The notes under the pieces were generated by a model, which saw only the letters and a list, made by a program, of their open reading frames with translations, was not told the origin of the DNA and did not search any database. A program made the position numbers and the translations under genes. This document shows positions 36,029 to 45,723 of a stretch of DNA of 64,000 nt, one piece after another. Every line of letters begins with the position of its first letter. The stretch's first letter is position 1. Source of the DNA: Polaribacter sargassicola (GTDB taxonomy: Bacteria; Bacteroidota; Bacteroidia; Flavobacteriales; Flavobacteriaceae); NCBI RefSeq assembly GCF_021991835.1, contig NZ_JAHDAU010000008.1:1-64000 (forward strand). The letters run 5' to 3'.

Positions 36029-37882
36029 TTATATAACGTGTACTTTAGTATTAGGTGCTAATTGCTTAAAACGAGATTCTACGGTATTAATCAAATCTTT
36101 ATCATCTTTAAAACAGGCATCTCTAAAAACAGCTCTAAGCGGTTGTAATTGTGCCATTTCTTCTACCACTTGCATATCTATGTTTTTGCTAAAACAAGCA
36201 ACCAAGGCATTATCATCTACCATAAAAACAGTTGAGCCTGCTACTTTTTTAGTATCTATTGGGTTGTCTAAGGTTAAACCAAAGTCTAAAATTACAGCAG
36301 TTAAAATATCCTCGTCTGTAGCGTTTTCTTTTATATTGTCTTCGTCTTTAAACATTTCTGTTTGAGAAACCTCACTTGGGTGTTTTGCTACTTCTTTTAA
36401 AATACTTTCTGCTGTTTTATACACTCTAAACCCAACATCTAAAGGAGTTTTTCTTTCTTTTATTTGCTCTGCATTTTCTTCAAGTATCTTTTTTCCTGCT
36501 CTACGAATGCGTTCTTTACCAATTTCTGGTATGGTTTTATAGCCTGCTTTATAAGCTTCACTTTTCTCATCTGTTTTTTCTGGCAATTGTACCATAATAA
36601 ATTTACGGTTTCCTCCATCTTCTGCATTTAATTGCATAGTTGCGTGTGCAGTGGTGGCTGAACCTGAAAAGAAATCTAAAATGACAGAATTATCAGTATC
36701 TGACATCTCTAACATTTTATAAATTAATTCTACAGGTTTAGGTGTGTCAAAAATATTAGTATCTAACATTTTTTTTAGTCTACCTGTAGCTGTTGAAGTA
36801 TAAAGTTTTTCATCCCACCAAGTTGTTGCTGTTCTTCTAGAATCTTTTGCATCTTTTAAGTAATATTTCTGTTGTAGGTTCTTAGGTGTTTTGACTATTA
36901 AACCTTTATCAAACATATCTTTCATTCTCTTTTCAGAAAATCTCCAATAACCTGTAACTCCTTCAAAAGTGTAATATGGATTTCCTTTTTTTGCTCCACC
37001 TGGTCCATCCACTGGTACTAATTTGTATTTTCCAATTTTGTCTGACAAGTCAAAACCTTCTAATTTTGGATTCAATCCTATTCTCTTTCTTTTTTTAAAT
37101 ACAACTTCTTGATTTTTAGCATAAAATAAAATTACATTGTGATTTGAAGATATAATTTTATCATTAGAAACTGATGCTCTTGCTTTATGGCATATTTGTG
37201 ATATTAGATTCTCTTCCCCGAAAACTTCATCCGCTATTTTACGTAAATTATGTACTTCATTATCATCAATTGACATAAAAATAATACCATCATCCGTTAA
37301 TAAATCTCTTGCTATTAATAAACGTTCGTACATCATTGAGAGCCAATCGCTATGAAAACGCCCATTGGTGTCTGTGTTTGGCTTAGGTTTATACTGTTTA
37401 TTGCCATCTTCATCTATTACACCTATTTCTTCATTATATTCATCTTTATCTTGCGTAAAATTGTCATTATACACAAAATCTTTCCCTGTATTGTAAGGCG
37501 GGTCTATGTATATCATTTTAATTTTACTTAAATAACTTTCTTGTAATACTTTTAATACTTCAAAGTTATCGCCTTCAATGTATAGGTTTTCAGTGGTGTC
37601 AAAATTTACAGAGCTTTCGCGGTCTGGTTTTAAGGTAGTGGTTATAGGTGTATTTGCTTTTAAAATACTTCTTTTTTTTCCAGGCCAATCTAAACGGTAA
37701 CGCTCTTCTGAGCCTTCTACAATATCTTTAGATAAGTGTTGTTTAAGCAATTCAAAATCTATAGCTTTTGTTGTGTTGCCATTTTCATCTTCTTTTTCGG
37801 TAATCACTTGCGGAAAAAGTTGTGCTATTTTAGCTATATTTTGTTGAGTACTATCTGTAGTTTGTGGGATGATTTTTTTCAT
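36029..37882 (-). CDS. Type III site-specific DNA-methyltransferase Mod
   Basis: 617 residues. The amino-methyltransferase motifs come in beta-class order: catalytic DPPY at 127-130 (followed by NTGKDF), a variable target-recognition region in the middle, then the SAM motif FFSGSATTAHA. This is typical of type III Mod, which usually makes N6-methyladenine and gives the complex its sequence specificity. It sits 25 bases after the BRO-N gene and before the DinD-like gene, with res following. Both catalytic motifs are intact. The recognition sequence cannot be read by eye. Confidence 0.93.
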   Translation of the reverse strand: MKKIIPQTTDSTQQNIAKIAQLFPQVITEKEDENGNTTKAIDFELLKQHLSKDIVEGSEERYRLDWPGKKRSILKANTPITTTLKPDRESSVNFDTTENLYIEGDNFEVLKVLQESYLSKIKMIYIDPPYNTGKDFVYNDNFTQDKDEYNEEIGVIDEDGNKQYKPKPNTDTNGRFHSDWLSMMYERLLIARDLLTDDGIIFMSIDDNEVHNLRKIADEVFGEENLISQICHKARASVSNDKIISSNHNVILFYAKNQEVVFKKRKRIGLNPKLEGFDLSDKIGKYKLVPVDGPGGAKKGNPYYTFEGVTGYWRFSEKRMKDMFDKGLIVKTPKNLQQKYYLKDAKDSRRTATTWWDEKLYTSTATGRLKKMLDTNIFDTPKPVELIYKMLEMSDTDNSVILDFFSGSATTAHATMQLNAEDGGNRKFIMVQLPEKTDEKSEAYKAGYKTIPEIGKERIRRAGKKILEENAEQIKERKTPLDVGFRVYKTAESILKEVAKHPSEVSQTEMFKDEDNIKENATDEDILTAVILDFGLTLDNPIDTKKVAGSTVFMVDDNALVACFSKNIDMQVVEEMAQLQPLRAVFRDACFKDDKDLINTVESRFKQLAPNTKVHVI

Positions 37883-37907
37883 AAAAAAGTCTTAATAAGT
37901 AAATGTG

Positions 37908-38741
37908 CTAGTTTAACTTTTCGTTATTGTCTAAATAATCTTTCGCATTTAGTTTGCTTACTATTTTTTTACCTGTTTTTTCTTCAATTTGTTTTCTGGT
38001 ATTGCCTGCAATAGTACCACCTTGTTTGGCTACTTTTTTATTTTCTGCAAAATTCTTCGGTTTTTTTTCTTTGCTAATTTCTGTAGTAGTGGCTTCTGCT
38101 AACATATTAAGTACCAATTCTAGGTTGCTCATATTATCGCGCAGGTTTTCTTTTTTAAGATTTTTGTGTTTTTTATAATCGCCTACAGTAAAACCGCTCC
38201 AAGCTTTTGTAATTTCGTTGGTTAATATAGCATACTGTTTACCTTTTTTTACACCTCTGCTATCCCATTCATCTGTTAGGTCTTTACGTACTTCTATACT
38301 TTTAAGACGTTGGTTTATCCATTGTTTGCTATAGCCTTTTTTAAGATAGGTTTCCATTAATCTTTCAAAGCCTAGTTCTGGGTCTTCAATTTCATCTATA
38401 CGCTCTCTTGCTACTTTAGCAATCCACATTTTAAAAGGCTCTGCTTTAGGTGATGGTACAGATTGTATTAGCCTGAATAATTGCTCTGTATCAGCTACAT
38501 CTGTTTGACGCATTTTGCCATCATCTGCCAACATTTTTAAACGTCCGATATTTTCGGACAGTTCACTGCCTTCCTTTTTTAACTTATTTTTTAAATCACT
38601 CCAGTATTTTCTTGGGCGTTCTGATTCTGTTAAAATTTGTATGGTATCTATAATAGAAAAATACCATTTTTCTTCTTGGTCGTTCCAATGTGTACGAACT
38701 TTTTGGTTTTCGAATAATTTTATGGAATTTTCTTTCTTCAT
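37908..38741 (-). CDS. BRO-N (phage antirepressor-like) domain protein
   Basis: 277 residues. The N-terminal 120 residues (ENQKVRTHWNDQEEKWYFSI, IDTIQILTESERPRKYWSDL, then FRLIQSVPSPKAEPFKMWIA) are the BRO-N domain found in phage antirepressors and stand-alone bacterial proteins; it binds DNA in known cases. The C-terminal half is Lys-rich, with GGTIAGNTRKQIEEKTGKK. It lies inside the cassette (6 bases from DUF4391, 25 from mod). It could regulate the operon or sense phage. Function is unproven. Confidence 0.8.
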   Translation of the reverse strand: MKKENSIKLFENQKVRTHWNDQEEKWYFSIIDTIQILTESERPRKYWSDLKNKLKKEGSELSENIGRLKMLADDGKMRQTDVADTEQLFRLIQSVPSPKAEPFKMWIAKVARERIDEIEDPELGFERLMETYLKKGYSKQWINQRLKSIEVRKDLTDEWDSRGVKKGKQYAILTNEITKAWSGFTVGDYKKHKNLKKENLRDNMSNLELVLNMLAEATTTEISKEKKPKNFAENKKVAKQGGTIAGNTRKQIEEKTGKKIVSKLNAKDYLDNNEKLN

Positions 38742-38747
38742 AGAATA

Positions 38748-39395
38748 TTAATTATCGTTTTGTAAATTTTCTTTTTCTTTCTGTTTGCTTTTTAACGCTT
38801 TATTAAATGCCACTTGCTTGTTAAACTGTTTCTCTGTCCTTACTTTTTTTTGCAAAGTGCTTATTTCTTTTTCTAGGGTAGCTATTTTTTTTTCTTTTTC
38901 AAGAAGCTCCTCGAAATTTTGGTTTTTTACAGTTAACCCAGTTTTATTTTTTATAAATAATTTAATTGTTTTTTGGTAAATATGCTCAATGGTATTTCCT
39001 GTAAAATCAAAAAGAAGCTCCTGATTCCATTCTGAGAAAAAATAGCGTTGTTCTGCATTTTCCTTGATAGTAATACCATAGGCAAAGTCATCTTCAAACT
39101 CAAAAGTATATAAAATTGCAAAAGGAATCGCCTTATCAATCACTTTTAATACGTTTTTTGGAATTGTTTTATTTTTTAATTTCATATTAAAAATCTGCAA
39201 TTCCTCTACATTCTTTGTTCCAGAAATATTAATGGTGTTTTCTGCCAATTTATAAGCCCACGTAATACGTACAATCGCATCAGAAAACTCTTGTTGTAAT
39301 TTAGAGTTGACTTGTGCTTTTTCAAAAAACTTCGTTTTAGGTATAAACTTATTTACAAAAGCTCTTGTTGGTAAATTAAATGTTTTCATAGCCAC
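38748..39395 (-). CDS. DUF4391 domain protein
   Basis: 215 residues. The start (FNLPTRAFVNKFIPKTKFFE) and ITWAYKLAENTINISGTKNVEE match the DUF4391 family, which I know from helicase/methylase defence loci; its function is unknown. Residues about 155-210 are a strongly predicted coiled coil (EKEKKIATLEKEISTLQKK), suggesting oligomerisation or a partner in the cassette. The gaps to its neighbours are 5 and 6 bases, so it is certainly co-transcribed with the helicase and BRO-N genes. Confidence 0.8.
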   Translation of the reverse strand: MAMKTFNLPTRAFVNKFIPKTKFFEKAQVNSKLQQEFSDAIVRITWAYKLAENTINISGTKNVEELQIFNMKLKNKTIPKNVLKVIDKAIPFAILYTFEFEDDFAYGITIKENAEQRYFFSEWNQELLFDFTGNTIEHIYQKTIKLFIKNKTGLTVKNQNFEELLEKEKKIATLEKEISTLQKKVRTEKQFNKQVAFNKALKSKQKEKENLQNDN

Positions 39396-39400
39396 TTTAT

Positions 39401-42400
39401 TTATTTAATAACCAAAAATGTAATTAAATCAAAATCTTCTAAACCCTTTATGTTGCCTAATAAATTGGCTGTACCACCAGTAGAAAATAAGCTATCTATA
39501 ACAGATTCATCTTTTACAGAAATAATAGATTCGATGGCTTTTTCTAATAACTCAGAATAGGGTTTCATATGCTTACCATCTTTGGTTTCTGCATTAAAAA
39601 CTTCAAACAATTCTGCAATAGGTTCTGTTCTTCCTTTTGCAATGCCTCGTAAAACATCTAAGGTATTTTTAACGTTTAAATGGTTAGAAATAATGTCTCC
39701 ATTCTGTTTTATATAGACCAAATAAAATGGATGTAATTGATTGGTATTATCAATATTAATTTCTGCATTGATATTTTTTAGGACAAAAATTACACCTTCA
39801 TCAATTCCTTTTTCTGGAATTTTCGGACAAACTGCATGCATACCATTTGGTATGCCACTTAAATCGTTTCCTGCATTAATATAGTTTACCAAATCCATTC
39901 TAAAATCATTGAGCCCTAAATCTGTAATAGAAATACCAGCATCCATATCTTCTATATCAATAACTTCATCTTTTAGCTTTTCTAGTTGCTTTTTTCTAAA
40001 ATCAAGGTCAGTTGATTTATTAGTCAAAGGATTGTCTTCGGTTGTTCCTGCAACATCAGCAATTATCATTCTGCCCTCAACTCGTCCTTTTAAATTGATA
40101 TAATCATCTAAAGAAATTTGAGGCCAAAAATTTATCAATTGAATGTCTGAATTGATAGAACCAATTCTATCTATACGTCCAAAACGCTGTATGATACGCA
40201 CTGGATTCCAATGAATATCATAATTGATAAGCGTATCACAATCTTGTAAATTTTGCCCTTCAGAAATACAATCTGTGGCAATTAGAATATCAATTTCTAG
40301 ATTTCCTTTATGCTTCTCGCTTCTCTTTTTAGAACGAGGAGAAAAGTTTATTAATAAATTATTAAACTGTTTGTCTATTTTTAGAGTACAGTCATTAGAA
40401 CCACTACCAGTAATTTTTGCCGAGTTTAGGTGATGAGTTTTTAATGCCCATTTAGAAATATGCTTGTATAAATAATTGGCTGTATCTGCAAATGCTGTAA
40501 AAACAATAATTTTTTTATTGCCTATATTTATAGGGTTTTCAATTTTATGTGTAATACAGTTTTTTAAGTCGGTAAGTTTTGCATCTTCTTTTGGAGTTAC
40601 CCAATTCATTTCTTCTAACAAATCTTGTGCGATACTTAAATCTAGTTGCAAATCTTGTTTCCAACCGCTTGTATTCATATCTGTTAAATTGATTTTAATT
40701 TTTCCGTTAGTACTAAACTCATCATCTAACCAATCATCACTTTCTGTGTCAAAATTTATATCCTCAATTTGAGCCATTTCAGCCAATTGGTTGCTTCCTG
40801 TACTTTCAAATTTTTCGATGCTTTTGATATTTTCAGAAACTGCATTTACAAACTTTTCTAATGTTATACGAAAAGAATCTACTGAACTTTCGAGCCTTTT
40901 TAATAAATTAACTTTCATTAATTTTTGTAAACTCTTTTCTCTTGTGGTTTGTTTTAAGCTACTTTTTCCTTCTATTTTGGTATCATACACTTCTGAATAA
41001 AACCCAATTCTTTCCTCTAAAATATAATCAAATGGTGTATAAATACACATTGAAAGCTTTGATAGTTTACTATAAAGTTCATCAATTTTAATAAAATCTT
41101 TTAAATGTGTAATTTCAGACTCTACTGTTTTTGGAGGTAGCCTTTTAGGAAATTTACCAATAGCATTGGTATCATAATATTTAGTGATGTGTTTTCTACT
41201 TCTAGAAATAGTGATATTGTCTAAGAGTTTAAAGAAATCGAAATTTTGATTTAGTTCTGTTAATAATTTTTTACTGGTTCTTTCTTCTACTGGTAAGTTA
41301 GACCAATCTTTAAAGGTTCTTTGTGCTTTATTTAAAATGGAATCAATTGACTTATCTGTATCTAATTTTTCATCAACTACATTTGTTTTACCTTCATAAG
41401 CTAAAGCAATTTGATTTTTTAAATCGGTAAATTTATTATTTACTGGTGTTGCAGAAAGCATTAAAACTTTAGTTTTTACACCTGCTTTCATTACATTATT
41501 TAGCAATCTTTTATATCTGGTAATTTTATCTTTACGAGGGTCGTTATTTCTGAAATTGTGTGACTCGTCAATGACCACTAAATCATAATTTCCCCAATTT
41601 ACTCTTGATAAATCCATATTTCCAGACATTCCCTTTTCTCTAGATAAATCTGTGTGATATAATACATGGTAATTAAGACGGTCTTTAAAAAGAATATTAT
41701 CATCGTAAGGATTTAAAAATGTTTTCCAGTTATCGCCTAATTTTTTAGGACATAATACCAGGATGCTTTTATTACGTTCTTGATAATACTTAATTACACC
41801 AAGTGCTGAGAAGGTTTTTCCTAAACCAACACTATCTGCCAAAATACAGCCATTGTAACGTTCTAATTTATTGATAATTCCAAGAACTGCATCTTTTTGA
41901 AAATCATAAAGCGTATTCCAAACCACAGATTCTTTAAAGCCTGTTTGTTCATTAGCTAATTCGTCTTCAGTAATATTTTCTAAAAACTCATCAAAAATAT
42001 GAAATAGCGTAAGGTAGTATATAAGCTCTGGTGCGTTTTCTTTGTATAAATTATCGATATAAGAACTGACTTCTTTTGTTACATCTTTTAAGATTTTATC
42101 ATCATTCCAAACATCATCAAAGTGTTTTAAAAATGCCTCAGTAGTAGGGAAATCATCGAATCTTGTTACCATATTTAAAATGGCATTATCTTTTTCATAA
42201 CCAATCCCTGCACTAGAAAATTCATTTATTCCACTATAGGCAATATTTTCTTCTGAATTATTTACTATGAATTGAGGTTGAATAAAACCATTTTTAGCAT
42301 TGGTTTTAAATTTCACTTTTTCTTCAATCCATTTTCTGCATTCTTTTGCAATTGCTTTTCCTTTTAATTCATTCTTTAAATTAATTTCAAAACGAGAACC

Positions 42401-42685
42401 ACCAATAGATTTCTTTCTATCATTAGCTAAAATCTCAAACATTTTTTCCTGACGATTCTTTTTATCCATTTCAATAAACGTAGGGTCTGTAAAAATGAAA
42501 CGTAATTCGTCGATATTTTTCAGTTCTTTCTTTAGACTCTCAAATCCATAAATAGAAAAAATTGCAGCTGCAATACTTATTTTACTTCCTTTTTCTAATG
42601 TTTCCTTTAAATCGTCTCCTACCTTTTGAGTTTTGTTATTGAAGTGTTTAATCATTTTCTTTTTGTATTCTTTTTGCTCTGGCAA
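39401..42685 (-). CDS. SNF2-family helicase with degenerate PLD-like N-terminal domain
   Basis: 1094 residues. Residues about 30-180 have the layout of the phospholipase-D-like domain seen in front of defence-linked helicases (SKISIAAAIFSIYGFESL, then SGINEFSSAGIG at 151-162). Where a catalytic HxK is expected the sequence reads QPQ (136-138), so nuclease activity is unlikely. The helicase core is complete: DSVGLGKT (284-291), DESH (373-376), LSATPVNN, and a C-terminal lobe with IATDCISEGQNLQ and QRFGRIDRIGS. It is the first gene of the six-gene cassette and could remodel DNA or move along it. The DUF6371 gene ends 41 bases upstream. Confidence 0.85.
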   Translation of the reverse strand: MPEQKEYKKKMIKHFNNKTQKVGDDLKETLEKGSKISIAAAIFSIYGFESLKKELKNIDELRFIFTDPTFIEMDKKNRQEKMFEILANDRKKSIGGSRFEINLKNELKGKAIAKECRKWIEEKVKFKTNAKNGFIQPQFIVNNSEENIAYSGINEFSSAGIGYEKDNAILNMVTRFDDFPTTEAFLKHFDDVWNDDKILKDVTKEVSSYIDNLYKENAPELIYYLTLFHIFDEFLENITEDELANEQTGFKESVVWNTLYDFQKDAVLGIINKLERYNGCILADSVGLGKTFSALGVIKYYQERNKSILVLCPKKLGDNWKTFLNPYDDNILFKDRLNYHVLYHTDLSREKGMSGNMDLSRVNWGNYDLVVIDESHNFRNNDPRKDKITRYKRLLNNVMKAGVKTKVLMLSATPVNNKFTDLKNQIALAYEGKTNVVDEKLDTDKSIDSILNKAQRTFKDWSNLPVEERTSKKLLTELNQNFDFFKLLDNITISRSRKHITKYYDTNAIGKFPKRLPPKTVESEITHLKDFIKIDELYSKLSKLSMCIYTPFDYILEERIGFYSEVYDTKIEGKSSLKQTTREKSLQKLMKVNLLKRLESSVDSFRITLEKFVNAVSENIKSIEKFESTGSNQLAEMAQIEDINFDTESDDWLDDEFSTNGKIKINLTDMNTSGWKQDLQLDLSIAQDLLEEMNWVTPKEDAKLTDLKNCITHKIENPINIGNKKIIVFTAFADTANYLYKHISKWALKTHHLNSAKITGSGSNDCTLKIDKQFNNLLINFSPRSKKRSEKHKGNLEIDILIATDCISEGQNLQDCDTLINYDIHWNPVRIIQRFGRIDRIGSINSDIQLINFWPQISLDDYINLKGRVEGRMIIADVAGTTEDNPLTNKSTDLDFRKKQLEKLKDEVIDIEDMDAGISITDLGLNDFRMDLVNYINAGNDLSGIPNGMHAVCPKIPEKGIDEGVIFVLKNINAEINIDNTNQLHPFYLVYIKQNGDIISNHLNVKNTLDVLRGIAKGRTEPIAELFEVFNAETKDGKHMKPYSELLEKAIESIISVKDESVIDSLFSTGGTANLLGNIKGLEDFDLITFLVIK

Positions 42686-42726
42686 TTTTAGAACCTTAAA
42701 AATAGCAATATTTCAAGAAATAAAAA

Positions 42727-44127
42727 CTAATCTGATAAGATATGTTTTAATTCTTGAAGCCTTCTTAAATAAGGTAAGTAGATTGGCTTGCCATTATTTG
42801 CTTTAACTATTGCTAAATGACTTTTTAAAAACTGCGTTACATTAGTTATTTTAGTTGCTTGGTTTAGTAAACAATTATTTTTAGGTATGTTTATTTTATT
42901 AAAAAAGGATTCTAATTCGTCTATTTCTTCATTCCAATTATCTGTCTGTTTTTCTTGAAAAATAAGATTTTCTTCGAGTTGTATTTTTGTGGTTTTCGGT
43001 TGTATTTCTTTGGATTGACTAATAGCCTTTTTACTATTTGTACTGTTGCTATCTTCTTCAATTATTTTGGTCTGTTCAGTTACTTTTTTAGGTGCTTCTT
43101 GAAGACTGTTTTTATTTTTTTCTTTTCTGAATTTATGCCAGTCTAATTTTATGAGATAATCTGCAATATCTTTTCCTTCTTCTTTGTCTTGGTTTGGTGC
43201 TAGTTCTTCCAATAAATCAGAAACTTTAAAAAAAGAATCTTCTATTTGTTGTTGAATTTTCTGTGCTTTACTACTCCACAAATTGAAGGCTTTACCCTCT
43301 TTGGATAGATCTGGAAATAAATACACGTTTCTACCTTTTAATGCTTTACACTTATTAATATTTAAACTACTTAAATTATAAACTGCTAACCACAATAAGT
43401 TTTTAGGATTGTTAGGAAAACCGAAATATAATGTACCATAAATTGCTGTTTTAGGTGCTTCTACTAACGCTATGGGATTGTATGGATATTTGCTCAATAG
43501 GTGTTCACCGAATAAGCAAGATACTTTAGTTTCGTTGTTGTTATAATCTTTTAGCCAATTTGGTATTTTCCTTTGGTTTTGTGTATGATGTTTAGTTATA
43601 ATAGAATGTAAAAAATTTGTGTTTTTAGTATGATTTGATTTATTAAAAGTTTTAACCTGTATTGCTCTTATATTATTATTAATATCAATAAATGGAAATG
43701 TTGTTCCACCTTTACAATACCCTTTTGTTACAGTACCTAAATGATATTGTGCTATGATTTTTTCAATATCTTCTGACTCAAATGGGAATGCTATATTATT
43801 TAGTAAATTCTGTATAAATGTATTTTCTTCATACGCTTTTCTTGTTTTATAAAATACATCTTTTGGAATACATACTCTTTTTGGTTTTACTTTTGGTCTA
43901 TTAATTTGATAGTTAAATTCATTCTTAATCGTGTTGTCTTTTGCATATCCATTTTTATAGGGATTAAGATGATAACCGCAATTCATTTCTCGGTCGCATT
44001 TGCCATATATTTCTGGAAGATATTCTTTTGTTTGAACATCAATATACTTTACAAAGCGTTTTTTATGACAGGCAGGACATTGGTGTTTTTTGCTACCTTT
44101 TTCAAAAGTGTATCTGTATTGGCTCAT
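42727..44127 (-). CDS. Primase-like zinc protein, DUF6371
   Basis: 466 residues. The N-terminus carries four cysteines (C17, C20, C44, C50) in a zinc-ribbon pattern, as in primase zinc domains. The middle resembles DUF6371/TOPRIM-like proteins: ALVEAPKTAIYGTLYFGFP, then GRNVYLFPDLSKEGKAFNLW with the acidic PD, and KDIADYLI. The C-terminal 150 residues are charged and low in complexity. I infer a role in priming the island's replication together with the SF3 helicase upstream. It ends shortly before the defence cassette and might be transcribed with it. Confidence 0.7.
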   Translation of the reverse strand: MSQYRYTFEKGSKKHQCPACHKKRFVKYIDVQTKEYLPEIYGKCDREMNCGYHLNPYKNGYAKDNTIKNEFNYQINRPKVKPKRVCIPKDVFYKTRKAYEENTFIQNLLNNIAFPFESEDIEKIIAQYHLGTVTKGYCKGGTTFPFIDINNNIRAIQVKTFNKSNHTKNTNFLHSIITKHHTQNQRKIPNWLKDYNNNETKVSCLFGEHLLSKYPYNPIALVEAPKTAIYGTLYFGFPNNPKNLLWLAVYNLSSLNINKCKALKGRNVYLFPDLSKEGKAFNLWSSKAQKIQQQIEDSFFKVSDLLEELAPNQDKEEGKDIADYLIKLDWHKFRKEKNKNSLQEAPKKVTEQTKIIEEDSNSTNSKKAISQSKEIQPKTTKIQLEENLIFQEKQTDNWNEEIDELESFFNKINIPKNNCLLNQATKITNVTQFLKSHLAIVKANNGKPIYLPYLRRLQELKHILSD

Positions 44128-44219
44128 AAAAAAGTTTTCTCTAGAGGGTAATTTTAATAACTTTAGTAACTCATACTGTTACTTTAGTTATTTTAATTAC
44201 CGCTTTTAAACATCTTTTT

Positions 44220-45704
44220 TTAGTAGGGAATTTCATTTGTTATAAATGCTGCTAATTTGTTGCCTGCAACACGTTCAACTATGATATTTAAGTTCTTTAG
44301 ACGTTTAGAGAAATTAACTTTGCTTACAGGTCTATAACCATCTTCTGAACAATATTGTCGATAACGTGGATATATTTCTTTTATTAAAGTGTACTCATTT
44401 GGCGAAATAACATAATCGTTTTCGTCTACAAACATTTTAACGCTATCTGATTGTTTTTTATAACTTTCGACCGCTTTTTCTGCTGCGGCACATTTTGAAA
44501 AGCCTTTTTGTTCCAATAAACGATTTAAGCCTTCTAAAACCCAATTAAAAACACCTGATAATTCGGTTTCTATAATTTTATTATGTAGGTTTTTATCTTG
44601 CTTTTCTGGTGGAATGGTAACATCAAAAGGAATAATTAAAAAACGTCTGAAATATGCGTTTGTTTGTTCTACTTCTTTTGGTAGATCATTACAATTAAAT
44701 ATTAATTTTGCATATTGTTTTAAAGTAAAAGGTTCGCCATAAGGTAAACGAGCTTCAACAGGTTCACCAGAAACTAATTGCTTAAAAACTGAACTTTCTA
44801 GTTTGCCATTAATTTCACTTGCATAATTGACTAATTTGTTAGCTAATTTTGCTCTGAAATATCCGTTTTCATTGGTAAGACTTTGTAAAGAATAGTTACT
44901 TATGTTTTCCTCCCCTAGCAACGCACTTACTATTTCAAAAAATACAGATTTACCATTTGCTCCTGTACCATAAAGTATTAATGCTTTTTCTTCTTTTAAT
45001 CTATTACTGTTATGTTTTATGAATACAAAACCTAAATATTCTGCCAACACATTTTGACGTTCTTTATCTGGCAATACTTCGTTTAAATATGCCTGAAAAA
45101 CAGGTGCTTTAGCATCTGGATTATATTCAAATGGTAATTGGTATGTAATAAAATCTTTGGGGCTATAAGGCCTTAATTGTGTTCCTTTTGCATTAATTTC
45201 AAAAGTTCCATTTTTCAGATTAATTAAAACATTGTCTGCTGATGGTGGTATAGCATCTAGGTATGCAGTTGCCAAAAATTGTTCGTATAATTCCTTTTTG
45301 AATTTATAATATTTCGCAGAGAAAAAAGGCACACCCATTTTTTCGGCTGTTTTTCCTAAAAATTTCTGAAAAGCTTCTTTATCTATTTCACTCCAATAAG
45401 AACCATTGTACAAATAAATGAAACTATGATTTTTACATAAACCCCAATTATTATTTTTAGCGATTCTTAAAACATTGTCTATTGAAATAATTGAATAGTG
45501 TTTATTTAAAAGTTTAAAATTATCGTGAACACTTGGATTCGCTATTTTTTCAAAATCAATAGGTTTAAATTCTTTTAATAATTTAGATAAGATACTATCG
45601 TGTTTAATTTCTTCATTTTCTATTAATTCCTTAATGTGCTGAATAATGGTATCAGGCTCTTCTAAACTTTCAAATTTCGGTTTAATTGGTACAGCTTTTT
45701 TCAT
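44220..45704 (-). CDS. Phage/plasmid-type SF3 helicase (D5/P4 primase family)
   Basis: 494 residues. The N-terminal D5-type region (about 60-230, with LINLKNGTFEINAKGTQLRP) is followed by a superfamily 3 helicase: Walker A GTGANGKS at 246-253, then ASEINGKLESSVFKQLVSGEP and KLIFNCNDLPK. Proteins of this type unwind replication origins of satellites such as P4 and of plasmids and poxvirus-like elements. The gap to the HTH gene is 19 bases. It is the clearest sign that the island can replicate after excision. Confidence 0.88.
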   Translation of the reverse strand: MKKAVPIKPKFESLEEPDTIIQHIKELIENEEIKHDSILSKLLKEFKPIDFEKIANPSVHDNFKLLNKHYSIISIDNVLRIAKNNNWGLCKNHSFIYLYNGSYWSEIDKEAFQKFLGKTAEKMGVPFFSAKYYKFKKELYEQFLATAYLDAIPPSADNVLINLKNGTFEINAKGTQLRPYSPKDFITYQLPFEYNPDAKAPVFQAYLNEVLPDKERQNVLAEYLGFVFIKHNSNRLKEEKALILYGTGANGKSVFFEIVSALLGEENISNYSLQSLTNENGYFRAKLANKLVNYASEINGKLESSVFKQLVSGEPVEARLPYGEPFTLKQYAKLIFNCNDLPKEVEQTNAYFRRFLIIPFDVTIPPEKQDKNLHNKIIETELSGVFNWVLEGLNRLLEQKGFSKCAAAEKAVESYKKQSDSVKMFVDENDYVISPNEYTLIKEIYPRYRQYCSEDGYRPVSKVNFSKRLKNLNIIVERVAGNKLAAFITNEIPY

Positions 45705-45723
45705 AACTTTTTACATTTTAGGG

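Noticed and set aside
39401..42685. Helicase with active PLD nuclease, as in Mokosh-like systems.
   Set aside because: No HxK(x)4D motif is present in the N-terminal domain; the expected place reads QPQ.
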